Shown here one piece after another: positions 1 to 10,175 of a DNA stretch of 64,000 bases. The stretch's first letter is position 1. Each line of letters starts with the position of its first letter. The position numbers and the translations under genes are program-made. Where the stretch lies: the NCBI GenBank assembly GCA_014529385.2, contig CM043943.1:153365092-153429091 (forward strand), given 5' to 3'. The notes below the pieces were generated by a model that saw only the letters and a list, made by a program, of their open reading frames with translations, searched no databases and was not told the origin of the DNA. The stretch comes from Adiantum capillus-veneris. Taxonomy: Eukaryota > Streptophyta > Polypodiopsida > Polypodiales > Pteridaceae.

Positions 1-254
1 TGGACAAGACGGTGATTAGTTTTTGACTACCCTCACAAACTCAAGCCCTTGCAACACCATAGTTGAAGAGTGCACGATGCATGTGGAGTTCAAGGGAGAA
101 GAAGAATATACACAAACATGATCAGTGGGTGGAGCTCTCAATGAGGATTAGAATGCCTTACTACTCCTTATTGTTCTATTTGATCAAAAGAGTATATAAG
201 CTTAGTACATCCAATGTGATGGGTGTTTAGCCAAAGTTAACCTGAACCCTAACA
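1..254 (-). repeat. Partial 3' LTR of copia element A
   Basis: On the minus strand the copia internal region ends in a copia-type polypurine tract (AAGTGGGATAT, plus-strand complement at about 255-265). It is followed by TGTTAGGGTT, a canonical LTR start, so the LTR runs leftward from 254 and is cut by the window edge. The second LTR is not in the window, so its length cannot be given. Confidence 0.6.
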
Positions 255-352
255 ATATCCCACTTGAAGGACAATGTAGCCCAAGTGGCCTATGTGTAAG
301 TATGTACATATGTATAACAATGCATCAATTGTGTGGCTTCACCCTACACCCA

Positions 353-1000
353 TCATCGCCATGCAATGTGCAAACTGCTCTGAGGATAGGCTCTTTGTGA
401 GAGCATTGCAGGGTTTTCATTTGTATGAACATTAACTAGCTCAATGCACTTGCTAGCCAATATGTTGCGTATCACATGATAATGAACTTCTATGTGTTTT
501 GACTTGGAGTAAAACACGGGGTTCTTTGCTAACACAATCACACTCTGACTATCACAATGCAACACTGGAGTCTGGATAATGCTAAGATCTACCACTAGGT
601 GAGCTAACCACACAACTTCCTTGGTAGCATAAAAAACTGCCATATACTTTGCCACTGTGGTGAAAGAAGACATATAGTTTTGGAGACATGATCTCCATGA
701 CACGGCTGCTCTAGAAAATAGGAAAACATCGCCATACATGGATCTTTGACTATCTACACAACCCGCATAATCCGCATCCGTGTAACCCACAATGGATGCA
801 TCACTATTCCCAAAGTGTAAGAACTTGTCTATTGTACCTTTCAGATATCTCAAGATGTTCTTCATTGCTCCCCATTGCTTTTTGCTAGGATTTTCTATAA
901 ATCTGCTAACCACTCCCACTGTAAAAGCAATGTTTGGTCTCGTGACTACCATGGTGTACATGAGACTACCGAGTGTTGAAGAATATGTCACCTTGGCCAT
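353..1000 (-). pseudogene. Copia RT C-terminus and RNase H fragment
   Basis: This 215-codon frame starts with the copia RT tail (GSLMYTMVVTRPNIAFTVG) and a conserved RYLKGT segment. It continues into RNase H with GYTDADYAGCVDSQRS (first catalytic Asp) and the HCDSQSVIVLAKNP block. RNase H removes genomic RNA during reverse transcription. The usual EAEYMA block reads AKYMA here, so a catalytic Glu appears lost. The frame is separated from the upstream RT frame by a frameshift. The family call is solid; the copy is non-functional. Confidence 0.85.
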
Positions 1001-1071
1001 TTATACTTTCTCAGTGTCAGACTTGGGAGCATCATTCTTGGTACATTTTTCATATTCTTTCATTGTGTTGA

Positions 1072-1404
1072 TCAATGTGGCCTTCCCCGTGGCATATTAA
1101 AACGCTTCAAGAGCTTGTGGATATACGTTTCCTGAGACAACTCTAGTATTCCACGTTTTCTATCCCTCTTGATATGCATACCAAGAAAGCAACTTGCATC
1201 TCCCAAATCCTTCATAGCAAACTGTGTGCAAAGTGATATCTTCAAGATGGCAATCTCATCTTTAAATTTTTCAACAATGAGAATGTCATCGACATAAAGT
1301 ATCAAGATGATAAATGAACCATCGTTCAAATTTTGGGTATACAAGTAGTGAGCTTCCTTACTCTTTTTATACCCTTGGGAATGCGTGTACTTGTCAAACT
1401 TCAT
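1072..1404 (-). pseudogene. Copia reverse transcriptase palm fragment
   Basis: The frame contains LILYVDDILIVEK, the copia RT active site with an intact YVDD box, then the downstream segment FAMKDLGDASCFLGMHIKRD. This is the catalytic palm of the polymerase that copies element RNA to DNA. It is a fragment: the N-terminal RT is in another frame at 1514-1792 and the C-terminal part is in the frame at 353-1000. It is an ORF remnant and not an independent gene. Confidence 0.85.
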
Positions 1405-1513
1405 GTACCACTACCCGAACCTTGTCTTAGGCCATTTAATGCCTTCCACAATCTACACAATGATTCTTCCCTCATAGGCTTCTTAGTTTTGACTTCAAAA
1501 TCCTTTGGTTGTT

Positions 1514-1792
1514 TCATGCATCAAGATCCCCATGAAGGAAAGCCATCTTCACATCCATGTAGACAAGTTTCATGTCCTCAATAGCTACTAATCCAAGCAC
1601 ACAACACAATGTAGTCATCTTGACTAGTGGAGAAAAAATCTCATCAAAGAGTATGCCTTTCTTCTGCTTGAATCCCTTAGCAACCAATCTAACCTTATAC
1701 TTAGGCTCGGGATCTTTTGCTGTGTACTTTTTCTTATACACCCATTTGCAAGGCAAGGCTTGTTTGCCTTTGGTATCTCTTTTTGTTTCCAA
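1514..1792 (-). pseudogene. Copia reverse transcriptase N-terminal fragment
   Basis: It carries the start of copia RT (CKWVYKKKY, then KYKVRLVAKGFKQKKGI) and the first catalytic Asp in YMDVKMAFLHGDL. It leads into the 1072-1404 fragment after a frameshift, with roughly 110 bases of degraded sequence between them. Domain order and spacing match a single copia pol. Confidence 0.85.
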
Positions 1793-2341
1793 GTTTCATT
1801 TGTCATAATCAAGTTATACTCAAATTGCATTGCCTACTCCCACTTCACGCTATCTTTCATCTCAATAGCCTCTTAGCAGTAGGTAGGCTCTTCCCGCAAT
1901 TAGTGACCAACAAATAGTCTAACCCTAGCTGAAAATGATTAGGGGCATGAGATACACGTGTAGATCTCCTCACTTCCTAACTGCTAGACTTTGCTCTCTC
2001 TGGAGCATTACTAATGGTAGGTACACAACTAGTAGACTGAGTTGTTTGTGTAAATTGGACTTCAAGCTATGACCTTGAATCTCACTTTGTGACAATCTCT
2101 TTCACAGATTATTTTTGAATCTTTGATTCATTAAAGATCAATTGTGAGCTATGAATAACTCTTCGAGATTCCGGGTGCCAGAGACGATAACCCATCTCTC
2201 CATCTACACCACAGTCACAACCACAATGAAGATGCATTTATGTGACTTGGGGTCCATCCTCTTTCTAAGCTCTTTAGGCACATGTGATAATGACTCACAC
2301 CCAAATACACGTAATCTGTTATAATTAGGCTTCATGTCTGC

Positions 2342-2850
2342 CTACATCTCTTGTGAGATGTTGAAGTTCAAATGTGTACTAGGAAACCTATTGATTATAT
2401 GCACCACTGTCATAACAACTTCTCCCCAAATATCTTGAGGTAAATTTGCCATAGATAGCATGGAAACTACCCTCTCTTGAATAGTCCTATTCATGCGATC
2501 AATAACTCCCTTTTGAGCAGATGTGTATGGCATAGTAAACTACCTCCTAATGCCTTGTTTGCTACAAAAGCCCTTAAACTCAATGGCGATGTATTCTCCC
2601 CTATTTTCAGTACGCAAAGCCTTCAACTTCTTGCCTCAATGGTTCTTGACCATAGCTAGGAACTTCTAGAAGACACTAAAGACTTTGTCTTTATTCTTCA
2701 AGAGGTGGACTCACACCTTTTGAGTAGAGTCATCTATGAATGTCAAGAATATAATGCCCCCAGACTTGTGCGGCATAGACCCGTATAGATCACTATGAAC
2801 CAAATTTAGAGGATTACTCAACTTTCTATCCAAGGGCATGGGAAGGAATG
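2342..2850 (-). pseudogene. Copia integrase core fragments
   Basis: Two pieces of the integrase catalytic core are visible. At about 2711-2850 the frame reads NLVHSDLYGSMPHKSGG then FLTFIDDSTQKV, the first catalytic Asp region. At 2342-2533 it reads YTSAQKGVIDRMNRTIQERV, the last catalytic block; the glutamate that usually sits in GVxER is Asp here. Integrase inserts the cDNA into the host chromosome. Frames are disrupted between the pieces. The upstream zinc-binding part has been displaced by the insertion of a second copia LTR at 2854. Confidence 0.8.
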
Positions 2851-2853
2851 GAT

Positions 2854-3071
2854 TGTAGGCGTGCGTGTGTACAACGAAGATGGAGAGAGGGAGAGCACAA
2901 CATAGGGATGTGAGGTAGAGCTCCCAAATCTCATTGTATGAGCACAATGTAAGAATAAGTGAGAGATCCTTATTCTTGATATGTATAAAAATAAGGAGAT
3001 AAATGTGGACGGCCGGACACTGGCCGACAGACACGGGTAAAGCACAGTGAGACACACTGTCTTTACCTACA
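2854..3071 (-). repeat. 3' LTR of copia element B (218 bp)
   Basis: The plus strand begins TGTAGGCGTG and ends TTTACCTACA, giving a 6-bp terminal inverted repeat TGTAGG/CCTACA. Immediately right, ATTCTCCCACTAAA is the complement of a copia polypurine tract. The LTR cuts into the integrase of copia element A. The matching 5' LTR was not found. Confidence 0.65.
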
Positions 3072-3123
3072 TTCTCCCACTAAAGGCTTTGTGCTAATAA
3101 GTGGCAAGAAGACTAGCCTACAA

Positions 3124-3861
3124 TTAGTATATACAAGAGGTGAGAGAAGACGACTCACAACCTATGCCCACTAGCTCACTCCAAAGTGAGTGCATCTGTA
3201 ACCGCTCTAGTGTAGATGCAACATGCATACCACTAGGGCTAGAGCCACGATGACACTCAAGATGCAGGTATCGAGTGACGACCTGCACAGCTCCACAATG
3301 CACAATGTGAGTGTCAGTCATCGCACAACTGATAACTCCCGCTGCAAATGCACCAACCGCATAAGCAAGATCAGGTCTCGAGACCAAAAGGTCAGACATG
3401 AGAGACCCGAAAGCCGATGAAATATGCACTATGTGTGCCAACCTATCCTTGTCAGCAACCTCAGTGCCATATGCATAATCATCAGGAACCACCTGAATAT
3501 GCATCACCATGTCAGCATTGTTTGGCAAAGGCATATCTACTGAGAATGATTACAAAACCAAAAAATCATCACCACTGCAATCACACACAACTATCTGAAG
3601 GACACTATCACCCTCAAACGTATTAGACGCATCATAGAACAATGCATTGGTCTTTGGCTCAACTGATGTCACCTCAAATAATGACTGACTAGGATGTGCA
3701 TCCGCAGAGATACCATTGTCTGCGTGAACGTCACCACAAGACAAATGCACAACCTGCTCTCCATGCAACACATCTGCAAAAGAGACATGCCTCATCTCTC
3801 GCTCCAAACATGGCTGCAAATACACAGAGACTACACCGCCTCGTGTGTTAGAAATAGGCAA
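3124..3861 (-). pseudogene. Copia B linker and RT tail remnants
   Basis: The 136-codon frame at 3124-3534 contains FGSLMSDLLVSRPDLAYAVG, the conserved end of copia RT, followed by VQVVTRYLHLECHRGSS, matching the RYLKGT block. The residues after it are only faintly RNase H-like. The 103-codon frame at 3550-3861 is the likely linker between integrase and RT and has no clear motif. The RT catalytic palm is missing altogether, which points to internal deletion. Confidence 0.6.
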
Positions 3862-4027
3862 GGGTATACCAGACCACTCCTAGCACCTTTGGCTATCACT
3901 AGTGATCCCCTATGCATTTGAAATGACCGCTATCTAAGCAGTACACAATGTCCACTACTCTGCAACTAACGCACTGAAAGAGCACTGAAATGAGACTATG
4001 GCTGAGTCTCAGTACATAACGTACATC

Positions 4028-4378
4028 TCATAGCGTAAGCAATGCACCGCTAGGTAAAGACACGCATACATCTCCAGCACCCTCTATGTCATATGCTGAA
4101 CCATTAGCAAACTGCACAAAACCGAGTCTCCCACTAGAGAAAGAGAAAAACAAATCACGATGTGGCATCACATAAAAAACCATGTCAAGCTCAAAAAAAT
4201 CACCCAGCTCAATTGAACCATGTGCATAAGCATAACTAGTAGCATTAATGTTCCTCGTGTCATGTCCATGGCTCTTGCTTTGTGCATTCTTGCGATCGAC
4301 TGTGACTACGACCGTGACGTCTTTGCCTTTGATGAACATCACTAGCCATATATACATCACCATCCCAACTAGTATCAA
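4028..4378 (-). pseudogene. Copia B protease C-terminal part
   Basis: The end of this frame reads GFVQFANGSAYDIEGAGDV and then a Val-Ser-Leu-rich strand. This matches the copia protease pattern V.LANG....V.G.G.V that follows the catalytic D-S-G. The catalytic triplet itself is not visible in this frame. Position between gag and the pol remnants supports the call. Confidence 0.55.
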
Positions 4379-4439
4379 GAGAGTGATTTCAAATCTCTTC
4401 CATGATCAAAGCACTAGTAACATCGTTTAAAACAACCTT

Positions 4440-4925
4440 TCCTTGAGAAGCAGAGTTACTAATTGCAATGTTTGTTAAATGTATCCCATGATGTAGGCAA
4501 ATAACATAACAAGAATTTGGCTTTCATTTTATCATCAAAATTAAGCTGCTTTGATGTTATTTGCATAAACAAGTTGTTGAACTCATTCAATATGGATTAA
4601 CAATGCTTCCCTCTTTGATATTCAAACACATGAGCTTTATCATGAGAAAAACTTTGTTCAAGGCACTCTTGCCATGCCAAGCTAAGTATAATGACTCCCA
4701 TAATTCCTTTGTAGTAGTCTTGTCCATAATCATAATGAAAATGGACTCACCAAAGTGCAGGCAAATGGTCACCATAGCACGAGCATCAAGCTCCTCCCAC
4801 TCATCATTAATGTAAACACCCTCTTTACACTCTTTCAATGGCACTGCAAGGCCCTTATTGACCAAGATATCAAGATTATGCTGCTTCCATATCGTGAAGT
4901 TTGTGCCATCAAACTTCTTGATATA
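4440..4925 (-). pseudogene. Copia gag (UBN2-type) fragment
   Basis: The frame reads KFDGTNFTIWKQHNLDIL then LVNKGLAVPLK, and later DARAMVTICLHFGESIF, TTKELWESLYLAWHG and LMCLNIKEGSIVNPY. This is the W..W..L......A...I pattern of copia Gag, the capsid protein that packages element RNA. The open stretch 4587-4865 extends in both directions past an apparent start, so the annotated range is a composite. No zinc knuckle was seen. Confidence 0.75.
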
Positions 4926-4960
4926 ATACTCTTCTTTCTCAAAAGTTCTAGCAATGACTT

Positions 4961-5861
4961 ATAGGAGAAAATGCAAGAGAGTGAGACTAGGAATTTATGG
5001 CACACAGATGAAAATCTCAGCTGGAAACTCAACAAAATCACAATGCAAAAGAGTGGTATAGGCAAACTAGAGGACTCATGGGAAAAATCTACCAGAGTCT
5101 TGTGATGAAGGTAAGTATATAGTGGTGAACTCACAATTGTAAAGAGCTTTTTGATGCTATCCTTTCTTGATGGATAAATGCATAATTTTGAAAAACGAAT
5201 GTTTGTAATTTACTTTGAAATTAGTCCAATGATTGTGAAAAGAGCCTTAATCCTCAAGTGGGGGTCTCGGATGAGATGGCTTTAAACTTTACTTTTGAGA
5301 ATAGTTCCATTTTACAAAGGAGATGCTGTCCAATTTTTTTGGAATAAAACGATGTGAACATTATCGTAAATGGTTCATTCTCTAAACTTAATATTTGATC
5401 TATGATATGTTGTTTGTTTTCATTGTAATTTTTGACAGTGATAACAAGGGGAGGGAGTCGTTGACACCTGTCTTCCCATTTAATGCCAGTTCTGACAGGT
5501 AAGAGGTTTCCTCCTTGGGATTACAACGACAACGGCAACAATAACAGATGACCACCCATTGTCTAGTTATTTGTATAACTGATTGATAGCCCGAGTGTAT
5601 AGGCTTCTTTGATAATATCATATATTGACAAATAACATTGTATATGTCAATGTCTAGTCTATTTTGTCAATTGTAGTCTTATCTCTGTCAATTTTAAAGA
5701 CCACTTCTTATCTAATGTAGACATAGTTCTTGATTATTATATACACTTTGTCTGGTTTAGTCCCATTGTGTGGTTCAATAGTTTGTGAAATCAAACTATT
5801 GTTAGATAATCATTCTTAAACACACACACACACACACACACACACCTTATTACAGTTAAGA
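4961..5861. other. No gene seen; (AC)13 microsatellite at 5820-5845
   Basis: About 0.9 kb of AT-rich sequence without a recognisable domain. ORFs here are short and lack family motifs. It probably holds the missing 5' end of a copia element, but neither an LTR nor a primer site could be identified. A pure AC run sits at 5820-5845, just before the solo LTR. Confidence 0.6.
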
Positions 5862-7464
5862 TGTAATGGAAATGGCCTTTGAACTTTAAGAGTAGCGAAA
5901 TTAGAAGAAGCACTTTTGTGGACTTACTTTGTGAGCATAGAGGGTGAACTTAATTGATGGTAGCAGCATAAACATAGCATTTAGTTAACTTGGCATGAAC
6001 AATACTTTTGCAAGAGAGAGAGAGTTTAGAGAACATGACAACAGTTGACAACCGGATTTATGTGGAGCCGGTCCCCCCTCCAGGTCCCCCCTCCAATAGT
6101 CATTTGTATTATGGTTTCTCTCATCAAGAGAGACTTAATACAATACAATCTTTGTGTTCCTTGTGACCTAGGTGATGCAATGAAGATGGAAAGCTTCTTG
6201 CATCACAAGCATAACAACATAAAATTTGTGGAAAGCATTAGCTATCCCAAGCGTCAGTCCCAAGGCCTCAAACACCTTTGAAGGTGGAGAGAGCTAGTGA
6301 GGAATGAGGGTAGGGAAGAGGAAGAAGAAACATTTCATAGGAGAAAGAATTAGTTCCTCACTTATCATCACTCTTCTTGCTAGCATACATAATAACATAG
6401 TAATGAAGATGGAGAAGATGGCAAGCTTAAGCATTGAAGCATGGCTCTTGGTTGGATTTTCATTTCATAGCCAAGAGTGTTGGTGTAGGCTCTCAGCTTC
6501 TCTACTAGCTTGGAGAAGGAGATGGAGCTCTTGCACTTTGCACTCCACACAATGAGAGTGTGTGTGGGAGAGTATACCCCTCAAGAATGCCCCCTACTTG
6601 CTTTGGTCGACCCCCTCTTCTAGCACAAACTTGAAGCTCATTGGACCCCTACAAGCCAATCATATGCAAGATGCATATCAAGCAAGCATGCTAGCCTTGG
6701 AAAAAGTGCCCCCCTTTCCCCTTTGAGAGATAGGACTTGATAAATGCAAAAAAAATCAATTCAATCTACTTAATTATCATTGGACCTCTTGGGAGGCCAA
6801 CCAATAGGCTTTGGACACTGCTTGAGGGTAACCTAGCTAGGGGCTAGACATGTGTCCTACTCGCCTCTTGAGCAAGGGGTGCCCCTTGGGAGAGAGAGTG
6901 GTCAAGCAACCACCCCCCTACTTGCATGGCTCGCCCACGCCTTGTAGGGATATACATTGACTTTTGTGACACCTCAAGATGCTCAACCTTGGGCCCAATT
7001 CTGACCACAAGCTTGGCCCTTAAGCCCCTCAAGCTTTGGCTGGGTTCCCACCTCAGTACAACCCTAGCATCTCAAGCATGACAAGCACCTCGAGCATCTC
7101 AATCATCATGCACTTCAAGCATCTCAAGCATCTCAGTCATGAGGCACAAAAAGCACCTCAAGCTTGGGCCAGGTTCCCACCTCAAGCACAACCCTAGCTT
7201 ACCTAAGTTCAAAGAACTTTTAACACTAACCTTTGGAGGTCTTCAATGAAGCTAACCCTAAGGTCTTTTAAGCTCCATTGGTTAGCCTTGCTCTTTGACA
7301 TGTCATCTTTCATTTGGACCCCTTTACCATTGGCCCCGTGTTGAGAAATATTTGTAAGCATACATCTATATTATCACCCTTGTTCTCGTTTATTCTCCCA
7401 CATTAAATGATCAGTTTAATATGGAAAAATCATTTGGGTTGGTTAGATATTAGATTTTATGACA
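5862..7464 (-). repeat. Solo LTR of gypsy family S with 5-bp target duplication
   Basis: The sequence starts TGTAATGGAAATGG and ends TTTTATGACA, and is flanked on both sides by TAAGA (5857-5861 and 7465-7469). It matches, in reverse orientation, the 5' LTR of the plus-strand gypsy element at 47169-48662. The whole LTR, its TG...CA ends and a perfect target duplication are present without internal sequence. That is the signature of LTR-LTR recombination. ORFs within it (for example 6304-6555) have no motif. Confidence 0.88.
7058..7165. repeat. Short tandem AAGCATCTC-type repeats inside LTR S
   Basis: Degenerate copies of AAGCATCTC or AAGCACCTC recur every 10-25 bases. The other family S LTR has an equivalent but rearranged block at about 47480-47580 (reverse strand: GGTGCTT, GATGCTT). 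Copy number differs between LTRs, so this is an internal variable tandem block. Confidence 0.6.
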
Positions 7465-7579
7465 TAAGAGATAGATGCTTCCCTCCTCCAACCTGTTCCT
7501 ATGCATATTGGTTGGTAGTCGTACTCGCTTGTACACAACTATAGACTTTCTTGCTCTCATACACACATAATCAAGTAGG

Positions 7580-7580
<1 letters not shown>

Positions 7581-7662
<82 letters not shown>

Positions 7663-7720
7663 CACACACACACACAACACACCACACACACACACACACA
7701 CACACACGCACGCACACGCA
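7581..7720. repeat. Compound (CT)n(AC)n microsatellite
   Basis: About 31 bases of CT dinucleotide are followed by about 105 bases of AC dinucleotide with a few interruptions. The open frames across it on both strands (poly Thr-His, poly Cys-Val, poly Arg-Glu) are repeat artefacts. Confidence 0.97.
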
Positions 7721-7779
7721 CACATGTCACTTTCATCTATGGCTTACTGTTCTGAAAATGGATAATTGCTGATATTTAA

Positions 7780-8290
7780 CACTACATGGATGGTAGGTAT
7801 AAGTCAAAAAGGGTTTAAGTAGGACATGGATAACAATTGATAGGTTTGTTGACACTTGTAATACATCTTCAAGGCTAAAGAATCTGTTGTCTTGTTTATA
7901 TGGATGCAGGTGAGGACTCTATCTTGCGGCTTAGGATCTTTTTGGCTAAGTTGCTATCCATCATTGTCAAACCTGGCCTCTTTCACTTGAGAATAAGTTG
8001 TTCTTAACTATCTTATGCACAAAACACTAGAATGATACCTCATTCTCACTATGATGTACAAAAATTAATCAAAGACTGAGTTTTTTTTTTGGTAATCATT
8101 GTCCTTTGTCTAAAGACAACTATCTTTTGAAATGCTATGTTCTTTTTTGTATAAGTATAAATTTGAAAATAACAACACACACGTCCTAAACATAGGGTTC
8201 TCCCAGAAAGCTGGGAAGTTAGGACGACGGCTTTGGAGATTTTTAACAAAGCCTTAAAACTCCCACTGGAGTATAATACTCTCTATTAAC
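7780..8290 (+). repeat. Repeat family R, copy C (3' end only)
   Basis: The stretch with ATGGATAACAA, TTGTTGTCTTGTTT, GGATGCAGGTGAGGACTCTAT and ACACGTCCTA-type segments matches the ends of copies at 20.2-22.0, 30.9-33.3 and 43.3-45.3 kb. It is non-coding. Only the last roughly 500 bases of the family are present. Confidence 0.7.
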
Positions 8291-9040
8291 ATTGCCACTT
8301 ATATCTCCGATGAGACTCATGGATTTTTTGATATGATACAAATATTTGGCTTCAAAATGACAAAATTTTGCTCTATCTTCATATTCGTTTGCAGCAGATG
8401 GGTTTGGAGTGAGGATTTTGAATGTAGAGGCTTTGGGGCATGTGTATCCTAGTGAGGGGATGGTGTTCCTTAAGTTTCGTATGTTTCTGTATGATTTGGT
8501 GAGTTTCCTTCCGTTTGTGTGTATGTGGGTTGGGTGGTGTAGTTCAGAGCTATGAGATTCTTGATTTTGGTTTAGTTGGCCTTCCAGAGTGTTGTATGTG
8601 TGGGATGGTCTCAGCCTGACAAGCTATAGATATTGCTCCGTGCACCTATCATGTCATATGTGTCCTCGATTGACATTATGTTGATCTAGGTAGTGTTGCA
8701 TGCGCTTTATAGGTGTGGTGTGATTTGCTCTCGCAACATTGGCACCATTGCCTCTATACAAGGACTTAAGTAGGTAATCCTACTAGCACTCGTGCTGATG
8801 GTTGCTTGCTTTAGTTTCAAGTAAAGAGAGCATTTTGCTTGGAAGAGGATAGTCCAAGATCAAGTGGACAGCCAGGAAGCGTGTGTCTTTCCGAGGGTCT
8901 GCGATTAGATAGATTTAGTTAGGATTTGTAGTATTAGTTGTAGATTAGAGTAGTATTGGTGGGTCGAGTGATTGTGAGGTGATAGAAGCATTTGCTAGTC
9001 GTGTGTGGTAGTGAAGCATTTTTTTAATTCACAATTTCAA
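8291..9040. other. Unrecognised non-coding stretch
   Basis: G/T-rich on the plus strand, with no ORF over 60 codons and no domain. It has no match that I could see elsewhere in the window. Confidence 0.5.
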
Positions 9041-9706
9041 AACCCCATATGATGAATAGGAGTAGCTTTAGGTAAGTGATCTGATTTTGATCTAGAGCTA
9101 TCCATCACTGATTTATTTGCTAAAGTGCTTGTTTGCATTTAAAATCACAAAAAGGTTTGATTTTGAGGGTGGAAAATGTGGATAAACAGTTTTATTGACT
9201 TTTTTCAATGATTGATTGATGATGTGCATATAAGAGGGCATTTGCAAGAGTTCGTGAGTAAAAATTGAAATTCTGCAAACTTGGACATCATACACATATG
9301 ATGTCTCAAGAGACATCTCGAAACCAAATTTGATAAACCTGAATATACCAGAGTGTTCATTTGGATGTTTTACCCTAGGTACAACTTGAAACTAGAATTT
9401 TCATTTATACTTGGTGCCTAAAACACAAAAGCCAGAAAACAAAAGACTGAAAATTGGAAAAATTGCCTTGGTTAAGCTTGAAAGGTACAAAAACTCCTGA
9501 AAGGCTTAAAATGTAGTAAGGAGACCATAAAGACTAGTTTGGGTCTGGCCAGAGCTGCAAATTCACAAGTAGTCTTCATACGTGTATGAAGAATCCTTGG
9601 CCAATTTTTGAACAAACTGATCATTTTTCATTATAGGATGCTTTGACACATTGTTTAGAGCACTCACCCAATATATCAACATATCTTGAGACACAAGTTT
9701 GTTGCA
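9041..9706 (-). repeat. Leader-type palindromic repeat units joined to a T1 LTR segment
   Basis: Two long inverted repeats lie at 9284-9305 (arms GACATCATA/TATGATGTC) and 9573-9592 (arms TCTTCATAC/GTATGAAGA), centres 288 bases apart. A half-site CATATGATG lies near 9046. Spacing and arm sequence resemble the leader palindromes of T2 (56738-57621), with paired substitutions. The sequence runs directly into the LTR segment starting at 9707 with no primer site between. It may be the remains of another related element's leader. Confidence 0.55.
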
Positions 9707-10138
9707 CTTGAATGCTTACACTTGAAAGAAAGAGCAGATTAAGAGGAACACAATGCAAGAAACAAAACTGAATTTGGATTACCGTAGCCACAGAAGCGAT
9801 GATTACAAGTTGGAGCAAAGAACTAGCTCTCTGTGCGTAACGCAATAGTCACTTATCTTCAAAAAAATAATCTCCCTTTTCCCACTAACCTTAGTGTATT
9901 ATATACCTAGGGCTTTCTAAAGTGGCCGGCGGCCAACTTCTCATGGACCTTTACATACATCACTGGAAAAATTACATCTTTGACTTAGACTTGACATAGA
10001 CGATTGACATTAGGCTTTTACAGGGTTTGATGTATTAAACATCAGAAAAATAATGTGAGCACATCAAAACTTTGGCCGGATGACCCAACGGGCGCCTTGG
10101 CTAGGTGGGCACTTGTATGTTGTTATCACCTCCAAACA
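9707..10138 (-). repeat. T1 3' LTR, 5' portion only
   Basis: It matches 19807-20239 closely (about 15 differences plus one A-run length change) and ends at the same CCAAACA next to the polypurine tract. Left of 9707 the match to the 5' LTR stops abruptly. About 500 bases of LTR are therefore missing or replaced by palindrome-bearing sequence. Confidence 0.85.
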
Positions 10139-10175
10139 CTCCCCCCTTCCTAGCTCGTGTCGTCCCTTGACACGA
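10139..10175 (-). promoter_or_regulatory. T1 polypurine tract with adjacent 7-bp hairpin
   Basis: On the minus strand the purine run AGGAAGGGGGGAG directly precedes the LTR start and would prime plus-strand DNA synthesis. Just upstream of it (10155-10175) is an inverted repeat, TCGTGTC and GACACGA, with a 7-base loop. The equivalent site of T2 (53112-53131) has TCATGTC and GACATGA. Confidence 0.75.

Larger units (their letters stand above)
255..2853 (-). mobile_element. Decayed Ty1/copia retrotransposon A, 3' half of pol
   Basis: Read on the minus strand, the order is integrase (about 2850-2342), reverse transcriptase (1792-1072) and RNase H (1000-353), followed by a polypurine tract and LTR. 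IN before RT is the Ty1/copia order. The pieces are broken by several frameshifts and stops, so the copy is dead. Its gag and protease half is missing: at 2854 the sequence passes directly into the LTR of a second copia element, and no continuation of A was found beyond it. Confidence 0.85.
2854..4960 (-). mobile_element. Internally deleted copia element B nested in copia A
   Basis: Read on the minus strand: gag (about 4925-4440), protease end (4378-4028), an IN-RT linker-like frame (3861-3550), the RT tail (3534-3124), then polypurine tract and LTR. The integrase core and most of RT and RNase H are absent, so this is a deletion derivative. It belongs to a different copia lineage from A, judged by the RT tail sequence. 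The right boundary near 4960 is approximate because the 5' LTR is missing. Confidence 0.65.

Noticed and set aside
7450-7772. ORFs on both strands rich in Cys-Val, Thr-His or Arg-Glu
   Set aside because: They translate the CT/AC microsatellite and have no unique sequence.
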